Source of the DNA: Pseudomonadota bacterium
GTDB lineage: Bacteria; Desulfobacterota; Binatia; Binatales; Binataceae
Length of the DNA stretch: 64,000 nt
Direction: 5' to 3'
Assembly (NCBI GenBank): GCA_021324885.1
Contig: JAJPIF010000018.1
Span: forward strand, 1 to 64,000
Position numbers and translations under genes: made by a program. Below the pieces are notes generated by a model that saw only the letters and a program-made list of their open reading frames with translations, had not been told where the DNA came from and searched no databases. Positions 52,019-61,172 of the stretch are shown here, in pieces (position 1 is the stretch's first letter; every line of letters begins with the position of its first letter).

Positions 52019-53197
52019 ATGAAGGTCAATTTCGGTGTCTTCGCACACAATTCCAGGGACTGGGAGCGGGTCCAGGCCGGCGATTACAGCCGCCCGCCGG
52101 CCACGCCCGATTACGAGTTGGTCCAGCGCGCGTTCGCCCTGGCCGATTTGGCCGAACCGCTGGGCTTCGACGGAATCTGGGCGCCCGAACACCAGGGCAC
52201 TCCGTATGGAATGACGCCCAATCCGCTCCAGGCGCTGACCTATTTCGCCGCACGCACCAGGCACATCAGTTTGGGATCGATGGTCGTCGTGACGCCGTGG
52301 TGGAATCCGATTCGGCTGGCCCACCAGATCGCTTATCTCGATATCTTATCCAACGGACGTTACGACACGATCGGGCTGGGGCGCGGGGTTTCCAAATCGG
52401 AGTTCGCCGCGGTCGGTGTTCCGCGCGAGGAAAGCCGCCAGCGCTTCGACGAAACTCTGGATATCCTGAAACTGGCTTTCTCCCAGGAACGATTCTCCTA
52501 CGAGGGGAAAATCTTCAAAATCCCGGAAATGTCACTGCGGCCCGCGCCCAAGAGCCGCGACCTCTACTCCCGCATCTACGGCTCATCCTCGACGCTCGAT
52601 TCGCTGGAGATACTCTCGCGCCGCGGGATGGTGCCATTGTTCGTCGGCAACAAGCCGCTTGAGGAGGCCGGCAAAGAAGTTCAGATGGTGAACACGATCC
52701 GCCGGGAAATCGGGCTGCCACCCTGCCAGCCAAAAAACGTCGTGTTCATGTACTGCACGCCCACGGCCGAAGAGGCGAGCAGAGCTGACGAGTATATTTT
52801 GACCGCCGGCAGAGATGTCGCGCTGCATTACGGATTTGCCGATCCCTCCAACTTTATCGGCGTTGCGGGGTACGAAGCCTACGCCAACCGAGCGGCCGGC
52901 GCGACCGCGCTGCTGGCCGCTGCCGCACGCGGAACCGAACAAAACCAGCCCAAAGCTCCCGGATACCATCCTTCCAACCTGATGATCGGAACGCCCGACG
53001 AAGTGATTAAGCGAATCATGGCGGCCCAGCAGGCGTGCTCGTTTTCGGAAGTCACGATCGTGGCGCAATTCGGCACCATGCCTTACGACGAGGCCGAGCG
53101 GAGCACGAAATTGTTTGCCAAAGAGGTTTTGCCGGTGATTCACAAAATGGAAGCGCCGCTCAACCCGCCCGCGCTTCCGCCCGAGGCTGCCGCTTAA
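52019..53197 (+). CDS. LLM-class flavin-dependent oxidoreductase
   Basis: The 392-residue protein is a bacterial-luciferase-like TIM barrel, longer than the other two in the window. Blocks are LGFDGIWAPEHQGTPYGM, ISLGSMVVVTPWWNPIRLAHQIAYLDILSNGRYDTIGLGRGVSKSEF and the C-terminal VTIVAQFGTMPYDEAERSTKLFAKEVLP. Members of this longer subgroup are two-component FMNH2-using monooxygenases or F420-dependent enzymes. It lies between the Rieske and the monooxygenase genes (75 and 16 base gaps). Reduced flavin supply would come from elsewhere. Confidence 0.85.
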   Translation: MKVNFGVFAHNSRDWERVQAGDYSRPPATPDYELVQRAFALADLAEPLGFDGIWAPEHQGTPYGMTPNPLQALTYFAARTRHISLGSMVVVTPWWNPIRLAHQIAYLDILSNGRYDTIGLGRGVSKSEFAAVGVPREESRQRFDETLDILKLAFSQERFSYEGKIFKIPEMSLRPAPKSRDLYSRIYGSSSTLDSLEILSRRGMVPLFVGNKPLEEAGKEVQMVNTIRREIGLPPCQPKNVVFMYCTPTAEEASRADEYILTAGRDVALHYGFADPSNFIGVAGYEAYANRAAGATALLAAAARGTEQNQPKAPGYHPSNLMIGTPDEVIKRIMAAQQACSFSEVTIVAQFGTMPYDEAERSTKLFAKEVLPVIHKMEAPLNPPALPPEAAA

Positions 53198-53213
53198 ACT
53201 CATCGGATCGGAC

Positions 53214-55031
53214 ATGATCTGCAAGCCAACCCAAACACCTGAAATCGACCTACCCGCGCTGCGCGACAAATACCGCCAGGAGCGCGACAAGCGCATCCGG
53301 GCCGACGGCGGCAATCAATATGTCGAAGCCGCTGACGGCTTCGCCGAATACTACGAAGCCGATCCATATTCGCCGCCAGTGATTCGCGAACCGGTCTCGC
53401 AGGAACTCGACGTCGCGGTCCTCGGCGGGGGCTTTGCGGGTCTAATCGCCGCCGCGCGCCTCAAGCAGGCCGGCGTCTTGAATTTGCGCATCATCGATTT
53501 GGCTGGCGACTTCGGCGGCGCCTGGTACTGGAACCGGTATCCGGGTATCCAATGCGATACCGATTCCTGCTGCTACCTGCCGATGCTCGAAGAGGTGAAC
53601 TATATTCCGAAGGACAAATACGCCTACGGCGCCGAGGTTTACGAGCATTGCCGCAGGATCGGCAGACATTTCGGCCTCTACGAGACTGCCCTGTTCGGCA
53701 CGCTGGTCCGCTCCCTGCGCTGGGATGAATCGATCAGGCGATGGCGCGTCGGCACCAATCGTGGCGACGACCTCCGATCGCGCTTCGTCGTCATGTGTCC
53801 GGGTCCCTTTAATCGGCCAAAACTGCCGGGCATACCGGGAATCCAGAGCTTCAGGGGCCACACGTTCCATACGGCGCGCTGGGACTATGACTATACCGGC
53901 GGCGACACGACTGGCGGGCTGCACAAGCTGGGCGACAAGCTGGTTGCCATCATCGGCACCGGCGCCAGCGCTATCCAGGTCATCCCGTTTCTCGCCCGTC
54001 ACGCGCGCCATCTGTACGTGTTCCAGCGTACGCCGTCCTACATTGACGATCGCGGCAACCAGCCGGTCGATGTAGAAATGATAAAGGCGCAGGGACCGGG
54101 ATGGCAGAAGAAGCGGCAAGCCAATTTCCACACGGCCGCGTTCGTCGGTTTTGGTCCGGGTGAGCCGGACCTGGTCTGCGACGGCTGGACTGAGGTCAGC
54201 CGCAATATGGCGGCGAAGTTGGAGGCCATGGGATGGCCCCAATTGACGTTCTTGCAGTTGATCGAAATGCGCGAGATTGAAGACTACAAGGCGATGGAGC
54301 GGCTGCGCCGGCGGATCGACAGCGTGGTTAAGGACAGGCAGACGGCCGAGGCGCTGAAACCCTATTACCGCTTCCTGTGCAAGCGGCCGTGTTTTTCCGA
54401 CGAATATCTGCCCACATTCAATCGCCCCAACGTCACCTTGATCGATGTGTCGCAATCAAAGGGGGTCGAACGGATTACCCAGATGGGTATTGTCGCGAAC
54501 GGAGCCGAATACCAGGTCGATTGCATTATCTTCGCCAGCGGCTTTGAGATCACCACGGAACTGAGACGCCGCTTCGGGATCGAGCCGCTCGCAGGCCGCG
54601 GCGGGCTTTCACTCTACGATCACTGGGCCGATGGCTACCGGACGCTGCACGGCATGATGACCTATGGTTTCCCCAACCTGTGCTTCACCGGCTTCACCCA
54701 GGCGGGCGTGTCGGCCAACACGACCGCGATGTTCGAGCAGCAGGGCAATCATATCGCCTACATAATCAAGGAAACGCTGGCGCGCGGAGCGGCCACCGTC
54801 GAACCCACCCAGCAAGCGCAGGACCAATGGGTCAGGATCATCCGCGAAACGTCGATAACCGACCGGCAATTCTGGCGCGAGTGCACGCCCGGCTACTACA
54901 ACAACGAAGGAGAAGAAGTGTTCCGCTCGCATCTCGGCGAGCCTTACGGCCCCGGCTTTTACGCCTTCGACCAACTGCTGCAGCAATGGCGAGATGATGG
55001 CAACATGGAAGGACTTCTGCTCGGAAAATGA
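53214..55031 (+). CDS. type I Baeyer-Villiger flavin monooxygenase
   Basis: The protein has 605 residues and lacks the long helical N-terminal extension of the other two monooxygenases. The first Rossmann motif is GGGFAG near residue 72, then FGGAWYWNRYPGIQCD. The fingerprint is FRGHTFHTARWD. The second Rossmann motif (IIGTGASAIQVIP) binds NADPH. It resembles cyclohexanone- and phenylacetone-type enzymes and should convert a ketone to an ester or lactone. It starts 16 bases after the luciferase-like gene, so translation is tightly linked. Confidence 0.9.
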   Translation: MICKPTQTPEIDLPALRDKYRQERDKRIRADGGNQYVEAADGFAEYYEADPYSPPVIREPVSQELDVAVLGGGFAGLIAAARLKQAGVLNLRIIDLAGDFGGAWYWNRYPGIQCDTDSCCYLPMLEEVNYIPKDKYAYGAEVYEHCRRIGRHFGLYETALFGTLVRSLRWDESIRRWRVGTNRGDDLRSRFVVMCPGPFNRPKLPGIPGIQSFRGHTFHTARWDYDYTGGDTTGGLHKLGDKLVAIIGTGASAIQVIPFLARHARHLYVFQRTPSYIDDRGNQPVDVEMIKAQGPGWQKKRQANFHTAAFVGFGPGEPDLVCDGWTEVSRNMAAKLEAMGWPQLTFLQLIEMREIEDYKAMERLRRRIDSVVKDRQTAEALKPYYRFLCKRPCFSDEYLPTFNRPNVTLIDVSQSKGVERITQMGIVANGAEYQVDCIIFASGFEITTELRRRFGIEPLAGRGGLSLYDHWADGYRTLHGMMTYGFPNLCFTGFTQAGVSANTTAMFEQQGNHIAYIIKETLARGAATVEPTQQAQDQWVRIIRETSITDRQFWRECTPGYYNNEGEEVFRSHLGEPYGPGFYAFDQLLQQWRDDGNMEGLLLGK

Positions 55032-55119
55032 GCCGCGTTGACGGGATTGGTAGGGTGATGCTACTTGGATAGCAAGGCCGAATCGCGAGTATCGAGCGCG
55101 CCGAACAAGGAGAAGAGCG

Positions 55120-56262
55120 ATGAAGTACCGAGTCATCTCGACCGATGATCATTTGCAAGAAGCGCCGGATACCTGGACTTCCCGAATGTCGGCGGCGAAA
55201 TGGGGCGATAAGATCCCGCAGATCAAGCCGCTCGACAAGGAGCGCGACGCCTGGTTCGTTTACGGCGAACCCAACAAACGCCTGGGTGTCGCGATTGTTC
55301 ACGGCGCGCTGGCCGACCGGGCCAAGTCAGTCAATCGATGGGAAGACGTGCCAAAAATCGCCTACGTGCCCGCGGAGCGGGTCAAGGCGATGGACCAGGA
55401 CGGGGTCGACGCCCATACCTTCTTCGGCAACATTGCCGGAGTCGCGGGCGGCACCTTCAGCAATCCCAAGTATGACGAACAGTTCCGCCTGGAGGCGATC
55501 CGCGCTTTCAATGACTTCCAGATCGAGGAATACGACCGTCCCTTCCCCGGCCGCTTCATCACCATCGCGATCGTGCCGTTGTGGAACGCCGCCGCGGCGG
55601 TGGCCGAGGTCGAGCGAACGCGCAAGATGGGAATCAAAGGCATCAGCTTCGCATTTCCTCAACAGTTCGGTTACCCGCATATCGCCGACCCGCACTGGGA
55701 TCCACTGTGGCGGGTGTGCCAGGAAACCGGGCTGTCGGTCAACCTGCACATCGGCTCCGGCGGCAGCATGGGGCTCGGACCGATGAACGACTTCGCCGGT
55801 CACAGCGAGATGCGCTGGCTGGCCGAGGCCTCGACCAAGGCTATCTCGGCCAATACCCAGGTGATGAGCACGATCCTGTTTTCAGGCATCCTCGAGCGGT
55901 TCCCCTCGCTCAAGATCGTCTCGTCAGAAAGCGGTCTGGGATGGGTGCCCTACCTGCTCGAGACCGCCGATCACCAGTGGGAGCGGCAAAAGCTGTGGCG
56001 CGAGGGGATGAGCATCAAGCCCAGCGAGTACTTCCATCGCCAGTGCTACGTGAACTTCTGGTATGAGCAGGTTGGAATCGAAAATCGCCACCATATCGGT
56101 GTCGATAACATCATGTGGGAGTCGGATTTTCCGCATCCAACCTGCACCTGGCCCAACTCGCAGGAGTTCATCGCGCGCTCGCTTGAAGGAGTCCCGCAGG
56201 ATGAACGGCAGAAGATCCTGGTTGACAACGCAGTCCGGGTCTTCAATCTGACCAACAACTAG
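55120..56262 (+). CDS. amidohydrolase family 2 (ACMSD-like)
   Basis: The 380-residue protein has STDDHLQEAPDTW (His11 and Glu14 as metal ligands), VNLHIGSGG mid-chain and WESDFPHPTCTWP near the C-terminus (Phe in place of the usual Tyr). It is closest in layout to the amidohydrolase at 3398. The ATG at 55120 has AAGGAG upstream. It is the last gene of the six-gene run; a strong terminator follows 22 bases after its stop. It probably decarboxylates or hydrolyses a product of the pathway. Confidence 0.88.
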   Translation: MKYRVISTDDHLQEAPDTWTSRMSAAKWGDKIPQIKPLDKERDAWFVYGEPNKRLGVAIVHGALADRAKSVNRWEDVPKIAYVPAERVKAMDQDGVDAHTFFGNIAGVAGGTFSNPKYDEQFRLEAIRAFNDFQIEEYDRPFPGRFITIAIVPLWNAAAAVAEVERTRKMGIKGISFAFPQQFGYPHIADPHWDPLWRVCQETGLSVNLHIGSGGSMGLGPMNDFAGHSEMRWLAEASTKAISANTQVMSTILFSGILERFPSLKIVSSESGLGWVPYLLETADHQWERQKLWREGMSIKPSEYFHRQCYVNFWYEQVGIENRHHIGVDNIMWESDFPHPTCTWPNSQEFIARSLEGVPQDERQKILVDNAVRVFNLTNN

Positions 56263-56283
56263 CTTGGCTGCGAGGCAGCAGTA

Positions 56284-56320
56284 AATGGCGCGAGGTAAAT
56301 CAGTCCTCGCGCCATTTTTT
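56284..56320 (+). terminator. strong intrinsic terminator closing the catabolic operon
   Basis: AATGGCGCGAGG (56284-56295) pairs perfectly with CCTCGCGCCATT (56305-56316) around a nine-base loop, followed by a T-run (56315-56320). Read from the minus strand it has only TTTA after the stem, so it mainly serves the plus strand. Confidence 0.92.
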
Positions 56321-56586
56321 CACTGACTCGGCGGTTGCGGCTGCATTTGCTGCAGCTCTTGCTCGGTGAATTCTTTTTGCACGTGGTGCTTAGCTAGATG
56401 ACGCCGATGGTGATGGCTGAGATGATGCCTCGGCTTGGACGCGGCTGCGGATTCGGGCTTGGAAGATGGCGCAGCCTGCGCTGTCGCCGAGGCTGCCGGC
56501 GCAGGTGCGCCCTGCGCAAGACAGGTACCGGTGCCGGCGCATAAAAGCACGGCGGCCGCGCCAGCGATTAGGGTTCTGATTTTCAT
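56320..56586 (-). CDS. small secreted His-rich protein
   Basis: The 88-residue protein has a signal peptide (MKIRTLIAGAAAVLLCAGTG then CLAQG, cleavage near residue 24; a lipobox is not clear). The mature part is Ala/Pro/Ser-rich, then a His/Arg cluster (RHHLSHHHRRHLAKHH) and a Gln-rich tail. The His cluster could bind metal ions in the periplasm. The ATG at 56586 has GGAGG upstream. No known family is recognised. It is convergent with the amidohydrolase and shares the terminator region. Confidence 0.7.
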   Translation of the reverse strand: MKIRTLIAGAAAVLLCAGTGTCLAQGAPAPAASATAQAAPSSKPESAAASKPRHHLSHHHRRHLAKHHVQKEFTEQELQQMQPQPPSQ

Positions 56587-56705
56587 GTATCCTCCTTTTA
56601 TGCGCCTGAAGCGCTCTGAATCGTTGAAAGTCTGCTCACCCGGCCGTCGATTCGGATTTGCCTGCGTCGCTACCCTGGGAAAAATCAAGTCTTGTACTTG
56701 CGCGA

Positions 56706-57680
56706 TCAACGCGTCGGGCCGCCGAACAGAGCGCGCTTGAGCGCGTCGTCGCGTTCGGCCTTGAATTGCTTTGACACACGCGCCGATGGCGCAAAGACAT
56801 CGAACCCGTGAAACGCGCCGGGATAAACATGGAGTTCGGTCGGCACACCAGCCTGGATCAGGCGCTGCGCGTACTCGATATTCTCGTCCACGAAAAGATC
56901 CAGCGCGCCGGTCGGAATGTAAGCCGGCGGCAGATTGGTCAAATCCGTGGCCCGCGTCGCCGCCGCGTAGGGCGATACGTCGGGTCCGCCGCCGTCGCGA
57001 CCGAGGTAGGCCTTCCACGCCAGGCGGTTGCTCTCGCGATTCCACATGCGCGGATCGGTGATCGCATAACTGGCGGCGGTGACGTTGCGATCGTCGATCA
57101 TCGGGTAGATGAGGAGTTGGAAACACACCTGCATTTCAGCGCGGTCGCGGACCATCAAGGCCAATCCCGCGCACAGGCCGCCCCCGCCGCTGGCGCCGCC
57201 GATTGCGATGCGGGAGGGTTCGACCTGAAGCTCGCCGGCATGGCCAAAGAGCCACTTCAAGCCGGCATAGCAATCCTCCACCGGAGCGGGAAAGGGATGC
57301 TCGGGCGCCAGGCGGTAGTCCACTGAAGCTATCACGCAACCGATTCGCTTGACCATCTGCTTCATCAGCCGGTCATCCTGCTCGATGTCGCCCATCACAT
57401 AGCCGCCGCCGTGAATCCAATACAAAGCAGGCAACTTGCCCGCCTGATCCTTTGGCCGATAAACGCGCACCGGCACATCCGGAGCACCCTGAGGACCGGG
57501 CGCCAAATGATCCTTGCTGCTGACACCCTCGACGGGCGGCAACCCCTCCACCGCCGCCACCATCATTTTCTTCATTTTGGCCCGCGCCGCAGCAATCTGA
57601 CTGATGTCCAGTCCGCGGTCAGGCGGCAACTTCTCCACGACAGCTCGAAGCTCAGGGTCCAATTGGTCGACAAAGTTCAT
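56706..57680 (-). CDS. alpha/beta hydrolase of the hormone-sensitive-lipase family
   Basis: The protein has 324 residues. The oxyanion-hole motif is HGGGYVMGD near residue 90. The nucleophile is in GGASGGGG (GxSxG). Catalytic Asp and His lie in ALDLFVDENIEYA and YPGAFHGFD. This is the bacterial HSL (family IV) esterase layout, which hydrolyses short-chain esters. The ATG at 57680 has GAGGAG upstream. Two functional readings fit: general esterase, or cleavage of the esters made by the nearby monooxygenases. Confidence 0.9.
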   Translation of the reverse strand: MNFVDQLDPELRAVVEKLPPDRGLDISQIAAARAKMKKMMVAAVEGLPPVEGVSSKDHLAPGPQGAPDVPVRVYRPKDQAGKLPALYWIHGGGYVMGDIEQDDRLMKQMVKRIGCVIASVDYRLAPEHPFPAPVEDCYAGLKWLFGHAGELQVEPSRIAIGGASGGGGLCAGLALMVRDRAEMQVCFQLLIYPMIDDRNVTAASYAITDPRMWNRESNRLAWKAYLGRDGGGPDVSPYAAATRATDLTNLPPAYIPTGALDLFVDENIEYAQRLIQAGVPTELHVYPGAFHGFDVFAPSARVSKQFKAERDDALKRALFGGPTR

Positions 57681-57901
57681 GCTGCAAGCTCCTCGGCAGT
57701 GTCCGCCAGTTATCGCGAAGGTTATTGCACGATTCAAGGACGAGATAAATGGCGACGATGACGGGGGAGATCGAACGGAGACCGGTAAGATCGGCCTGCT
57801 TGTGCAACAGGGACTTCGCTTCGTATGCTCCCTGGGGTAGGTTTGCGCGTTTGGAGATATGTTCGAGTGACCGATGATCAAGACGAGCGGAGGACCGGAT
57901 C

Positions 57902-58288
57902 ATGAGCGGCAGGACTGAAGAGTTTGAAGGCGGTTGCCTGTGTGGCGCGGTCCGTTTCATCGCGCATGGGACACCCAAGGGGGTTTACTGGTGTCATTGC
58001 CAAAGTTGCCGAAAACATACGGGCGCGCCGGTTTCCGTCTTCGTGGCCTTCGATCGCGAAGCGTACACGGTTACCAGGGGCGAGATCGCCAAATTCGATT
58101 CCACGCCGGGCAAAACACGGCGCGGATTCTGCGCCACGTGCGGGACAACCCTGACCTGCGAAAGCCTGCCCTCGCTGGCGCTAACCCATTTCCACGTCGG
58201 CGCATTCGATCGGGCCGCGCAACTCGCGCCGACCAAACAGTACTTTGTCGAAGAGCGGCTGCCCTGGTTACACACCGGCGACTCTTAG
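57902..58288 (+). CDS. GFA/CENP-V-family zinc protein
   Basis: The 128-residue protein has the Cys pattern of glutathione-dependent formaldehyde-activating enzyme-like proteins: GGCLCGAVRF, YWCHCQSCRKHTGAPVS and RRGFCATCGTTL. These bind two zinc ions. Formaldehyde-glutathione activity is known for one member only; the role of most others is open. It stands alone on the plus strand between two minus-strand genes. The ATG at 57902 overlaps no other gene. Confidence 0.87.
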   Translation: MSGRTEEFEGGCLCGAVRFIAHGTPKGVYWCHCQSCRKHTGAPVSVFVAFDREAYTVTRGEIAKFDSTPGKTRRGFCATCGTTLTCESLPSLALTHFHVGAFDRAAQLAPTKQYFVEERLPWLHTGDS

Positions 58289-58570
58289 CTGTTGGTTTGG
58301 AAGTGCGGCGCCTTGTCCTCCGATTTCCGGTCTCGAAGGCGCTGCTTGAGGCTGCTCTGGCTCACTCGACCAGCTTTCAGGGTAGCTTGCAAAGGCCGCC
58401 TTCGCATGCATGCGAGGCGTGGGGCTGAAAGTCATCTGCCGTTTGCGGGTAGAAGTCGTAGCGTTGACCGCTTAGCAACCTCCGCCAACGTCCAGCCAAG
58501 GGCGGCGTTCAGAAATTCAAACCGGTCGCGGACGGGGATCAGCCAAACCGCCGTTGCGGTGGAGGATTAC

Positions 58571-60571
58571 TCACTCCATCACAAGATCTTCCCCAAAGTA
58601 GGGCCGGACGGTGCGGCTGGCCAGGGCTTCCGGATCGCCCCATCGGCGGCCTTCGGCGCGGCCGTCGGCGGGGTCGCGCAGCCAGGTCCAGATTTTTCTT
58701 ACGTCGATCGGGCAGTTGGCGGCTGAGCGCCCGGCGTCGTTCTTGTAGTAGTTGTGGGCGCGCGGGTCCTTGTAGATCATCAGGGCTTCGCAACGATCCA
58801 CCTCGTCGTTGTAGCGCCAGTAGGCTTCGGGCGTGACGTCGATCGCGCGCTTTTTCTGCGTGATCACTCCCGCCAGGCATTCGAGCGCGAACCTCGTGAC
58901 CATCTCTTCGAAATCGACGATTTGCAGTCCGCCGAAGTTGTTGGTGTTGGGCCCGTAGATCATGAAGAAATTCGGGAACCCCGGCAGCATCGTGCCAAGA
59001 TACGCGCGGGCGCCGTCCTTCGCCCACAGATCCTCGATACTCCGGCCGCCTCGCCCGCGCACCTCCATCGGCCACAGGAAATCGTTGGCTTTGAACCCGG
59101 TGGCATAGACGATGATATCCAGCTTGTACTCAAAGCCGCCTTCCACCTCGATTCCATTCGGCGTGATCCTGCGAATCGGATCTGTGACCAGGGTGACGTC
59201 GTCGCGCATCAGCGCATCATAGATGCAGTAGTTCGAATCGACGATAATCGGCCGCGCCGAATATGGCGGAGCGACCGGGATCATCTTCTCGATCAGGTCG
59301 GGGCGCCCAGCCAGCTTGCGTTTGATGAACTCGATCTGTTGCTCCCGGACCTTCTTGTTGCGCTCGCTCCTTGCATGCTCGTCCTTGAAGTCAGGATCGA
59401 TCCGCATCGTTTTCATCACGCTTTCCGGACCCGTAAGCCAGCTCACGCGCAGCCGGATGAAATTTCTGATGTAAGGGAAGTTGCGGTCCAGCCAGTTGAC
59501 TTGCGGCGGGAAAGGTTCGAGGTATCCTTTGACGTCGAAGCACCAATTCGGAGTGCGCTGAAATACAAAGGTGTGGCCGGCCATCTTGGCCAGTTCCGGG
59601 ACTAACTGGTATCCGGTAGCGCCCGTCCCGATTACCGCGACCCGTTTGCCTTTGACCTCCAGGCCACGGGGCCAGCGGGCGGTATGGAATGCCGGGCCTT
59701 TGAACGTCTGCATCCCTTCGATGTTCGGCAGATTGGGGCGCGACAGGAATCCAACGCTGGTGATCACCGCGTTGGCGTGCCACACGCGCGGCCCCTGAGG
59801 ACCTTCTGCTTTGATTTTCCACAGCTTCCCCGCCTCGTCCCAGATAATCGACTTGACCTCGGTCCTGAAGGTAATGTCCTTGCGGACATCGAAGTGGTCG
59901 GCCACCCACCTGAAATATTTCAGGTTCTCACTCTGCGGGCAGTACGCATTAGGATACTCGAAATCCACCCCATAGATATGGGTGTAGGTGCGGCTGGGAG
60001 AATCGACGCGCGCACCTGGGTAACGGTTTTCATGCCAGGTGCCGCCGACTTCGTCGTTCTTTTCGATCACAAAGTATGGAATACCGGCATGCTTCAGTTG
60101 GACCGCGGCGTTGAGGCCGCCCATCCCGGCGCCGATCACGGCGACGACGAAATTTTGCAGTTCCTGGGCGGGAGGCGGCTCCTTCCAGACCAGGCTTCGC
60201 GCCCACGGATCCAGCGCCAATTGCTCCAGCCACAGTTCGAACTCGGACTGCGGAAGATCGGTTCCAAGGGTCAGATTGATGCTGCGGCGCAGACGCTCGG
60301 GCGGACCGTAAGAGATATCGGGAGCGCCCTGATCGCGGTAGGATTTCAGAAACGCCGCCGCTTTGGACTGGATCAGTTCCACGTCGGAGCGGTCGGCGAC
60401 CATCGGAATGTCGGCGTTTCGGATGGTCATGATTGCAACCCTGGTGGCCGCGACGCTCTCGTCACCGGTCAACTGGTAAAGCAGACCGCGCAACACCATC
60501 GGGTCGGCATACTTCACCGCGTCTTCGATCACCTCGTCAGTTGCCGCAAGCAATTCGGGTCGTTCGGTCAT
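58571..60571 (-). CDS. HAPMO-like Baeyer-Villiger flavin monooxygenase
   Basis: The protein has about 666 residues. The helical N-terminal extension (MVLRGLLYQLTGDESVA) matches that of the protein encoded at 11962 and of 4-hydroxyacetophenone monooxygenases. FAD motif is VIGAGMGGLNAA, then GGTWHENRYPGARVD, fingerprint FKGPAFHTARWP and NADPH motif VIGTGATGYQLVP. The ATG at 60571 has GGGAGA upstream; the ATG at 60622 does not. It should oxidise a ketone to an ester with NADPH and O2. It is a single-gene transcript by spacing. Confidence 0.9.
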   Translation of the reverse strand: MTERPELLAATDEVIEDAVKYADPMVLRGLLYQLTGDESVAATRVAIMTIRNADIPMVADRSDVELIQSKAAAFLKSYRDQGAPDISYGPPERLRRSINLTLGTDLPQSEFELWLEQLALDPWARSLVWKEPPPAQELQNFVVAVIGAGMGGLNAAVQLKHAGIPYFVIEKNDEVGGTWHENRYPGARVDSPSRTYTHIYGVDFEYPNAYCPQSENLKYFRWVADHFDVRKDITFRTEVKSIIWDEAGKLWKIKAEGPQGPRVWHANAVITSVGFLSRPNLPNIEGMQTFKGPAFHTARWPRGLEVKGKRVAVIGTGATGYQLVPELAKMAGHTFVFQRTPNWCFDVKGYLEPFPPQVNWLDRNFPYIRNFIRLRVSWLTGPESVMKTMRIDPDFKDEHARSERNKKVREQQIEFIKRKLAGRPDLIEKMIPVAPPYSARPIIVDSNYCIYDALMRDDVTLVTDPIRRITPNGIEVEGGFEYKLDIIVYATGFKANDFLWPMEVRGRGGRSIEDLWAKDGARAYLGTMLPGFPNFFMIYGPNTNNFGGLQIVDFEEMVTRFALECLAGVITQKKRAIDVTPEAYWRYNDEVDRCEALMIYKDPRAHNYYKNDAGRSAANCPIDVRKIWTWLRDPADGRAEGRRWGDPEALASRTVRPYFGEDLVME

Positions 60572-60819
60572 GGGTGCGATCTCCCTGAATCGTGATAACA
60601 GCAGCGCCTCCGCCGCGCCCATAAAGCACTAGAGATTTGCCGAAATCCGGCCTGTGTATTCTTTATGCCAAGTCTGACGGACTTTCAAAAGCCCCTGCCC
60701 CCGGTTCAAGCCGTTCGGGGACCAAGTGGGCTGGCGCCGGCTTTTGATTTTCAGCCGTTCGCAGATCGGGTGTGAATGATATCGTGGGCGAAGCGGCCCA
60801 CGCCGCGTCCTGAATCCGC

Positions 60820-61172
60820 CTACACGTTGACGAGAGCTCGTCTTTGCCTGGATTTATCGATATGCCTGATATTTCTGCCTTCGACCAGGAATACCACCAA
60901 CTCGGCAATGTTGGTGGCGTGGTCGGCGATGCGTTCCAGATACTTGGATACAAACAGTATCGCGGTTGCGCTCCTGATCGTACGGGGTCTTCCGACATAT
61001 AGCTTAGAAGCTCGCGATAGATTTGGTAGTTGAGCTGATCCACCTCATTGTCGCGGTCTATCACCTGTGCCGCCAGCTTAGCGTCGTGGTTGAGAAAGGC
61101 GCGCAGGCTGTCCTTGACCATCGCAGTGCCCGCGTATGCTTCCGCGTATTCCTGCGGCTGCTTGGGCGCAGC
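60820..61172 (-). pseudogene. phoU: phoU remnant: 5'-truncated and frameshifted
   Basis: The C-terminal half of a PhoU protein is visible. EYAEAYAGTAMVKDSLRAF and RDNEVDQLNYQIYRELLSYM lie in one frame. After a one-base loss near GACCCCGT, RSATAILFVSKYLERIADHA and TNIAELVVFLVEGRNIRH lie in another frame, ending at 60820. The N-terminal half is missing: the arsJ stop lies where it should be. PhoU regulates phosphate uptake. Being next to arsenate detoxification genes is typical, but this copy cannot make a complete PhoU. Confidence 0.75.

Noticed and set aside
58289-58570. 282-bp gap after the GFA gene as a possible small gene
   Set aside because: Open frames here have no ribosome-binding site and Arg-rich random-looking translations; nothing recognised.
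59684-60595. Plus-strand open frame of 303 codons opposite the HAPMO-like gene
   Set aside because: Antisense shadow; the opposite strand has a complete set of cofactor and fingerprint motifs.
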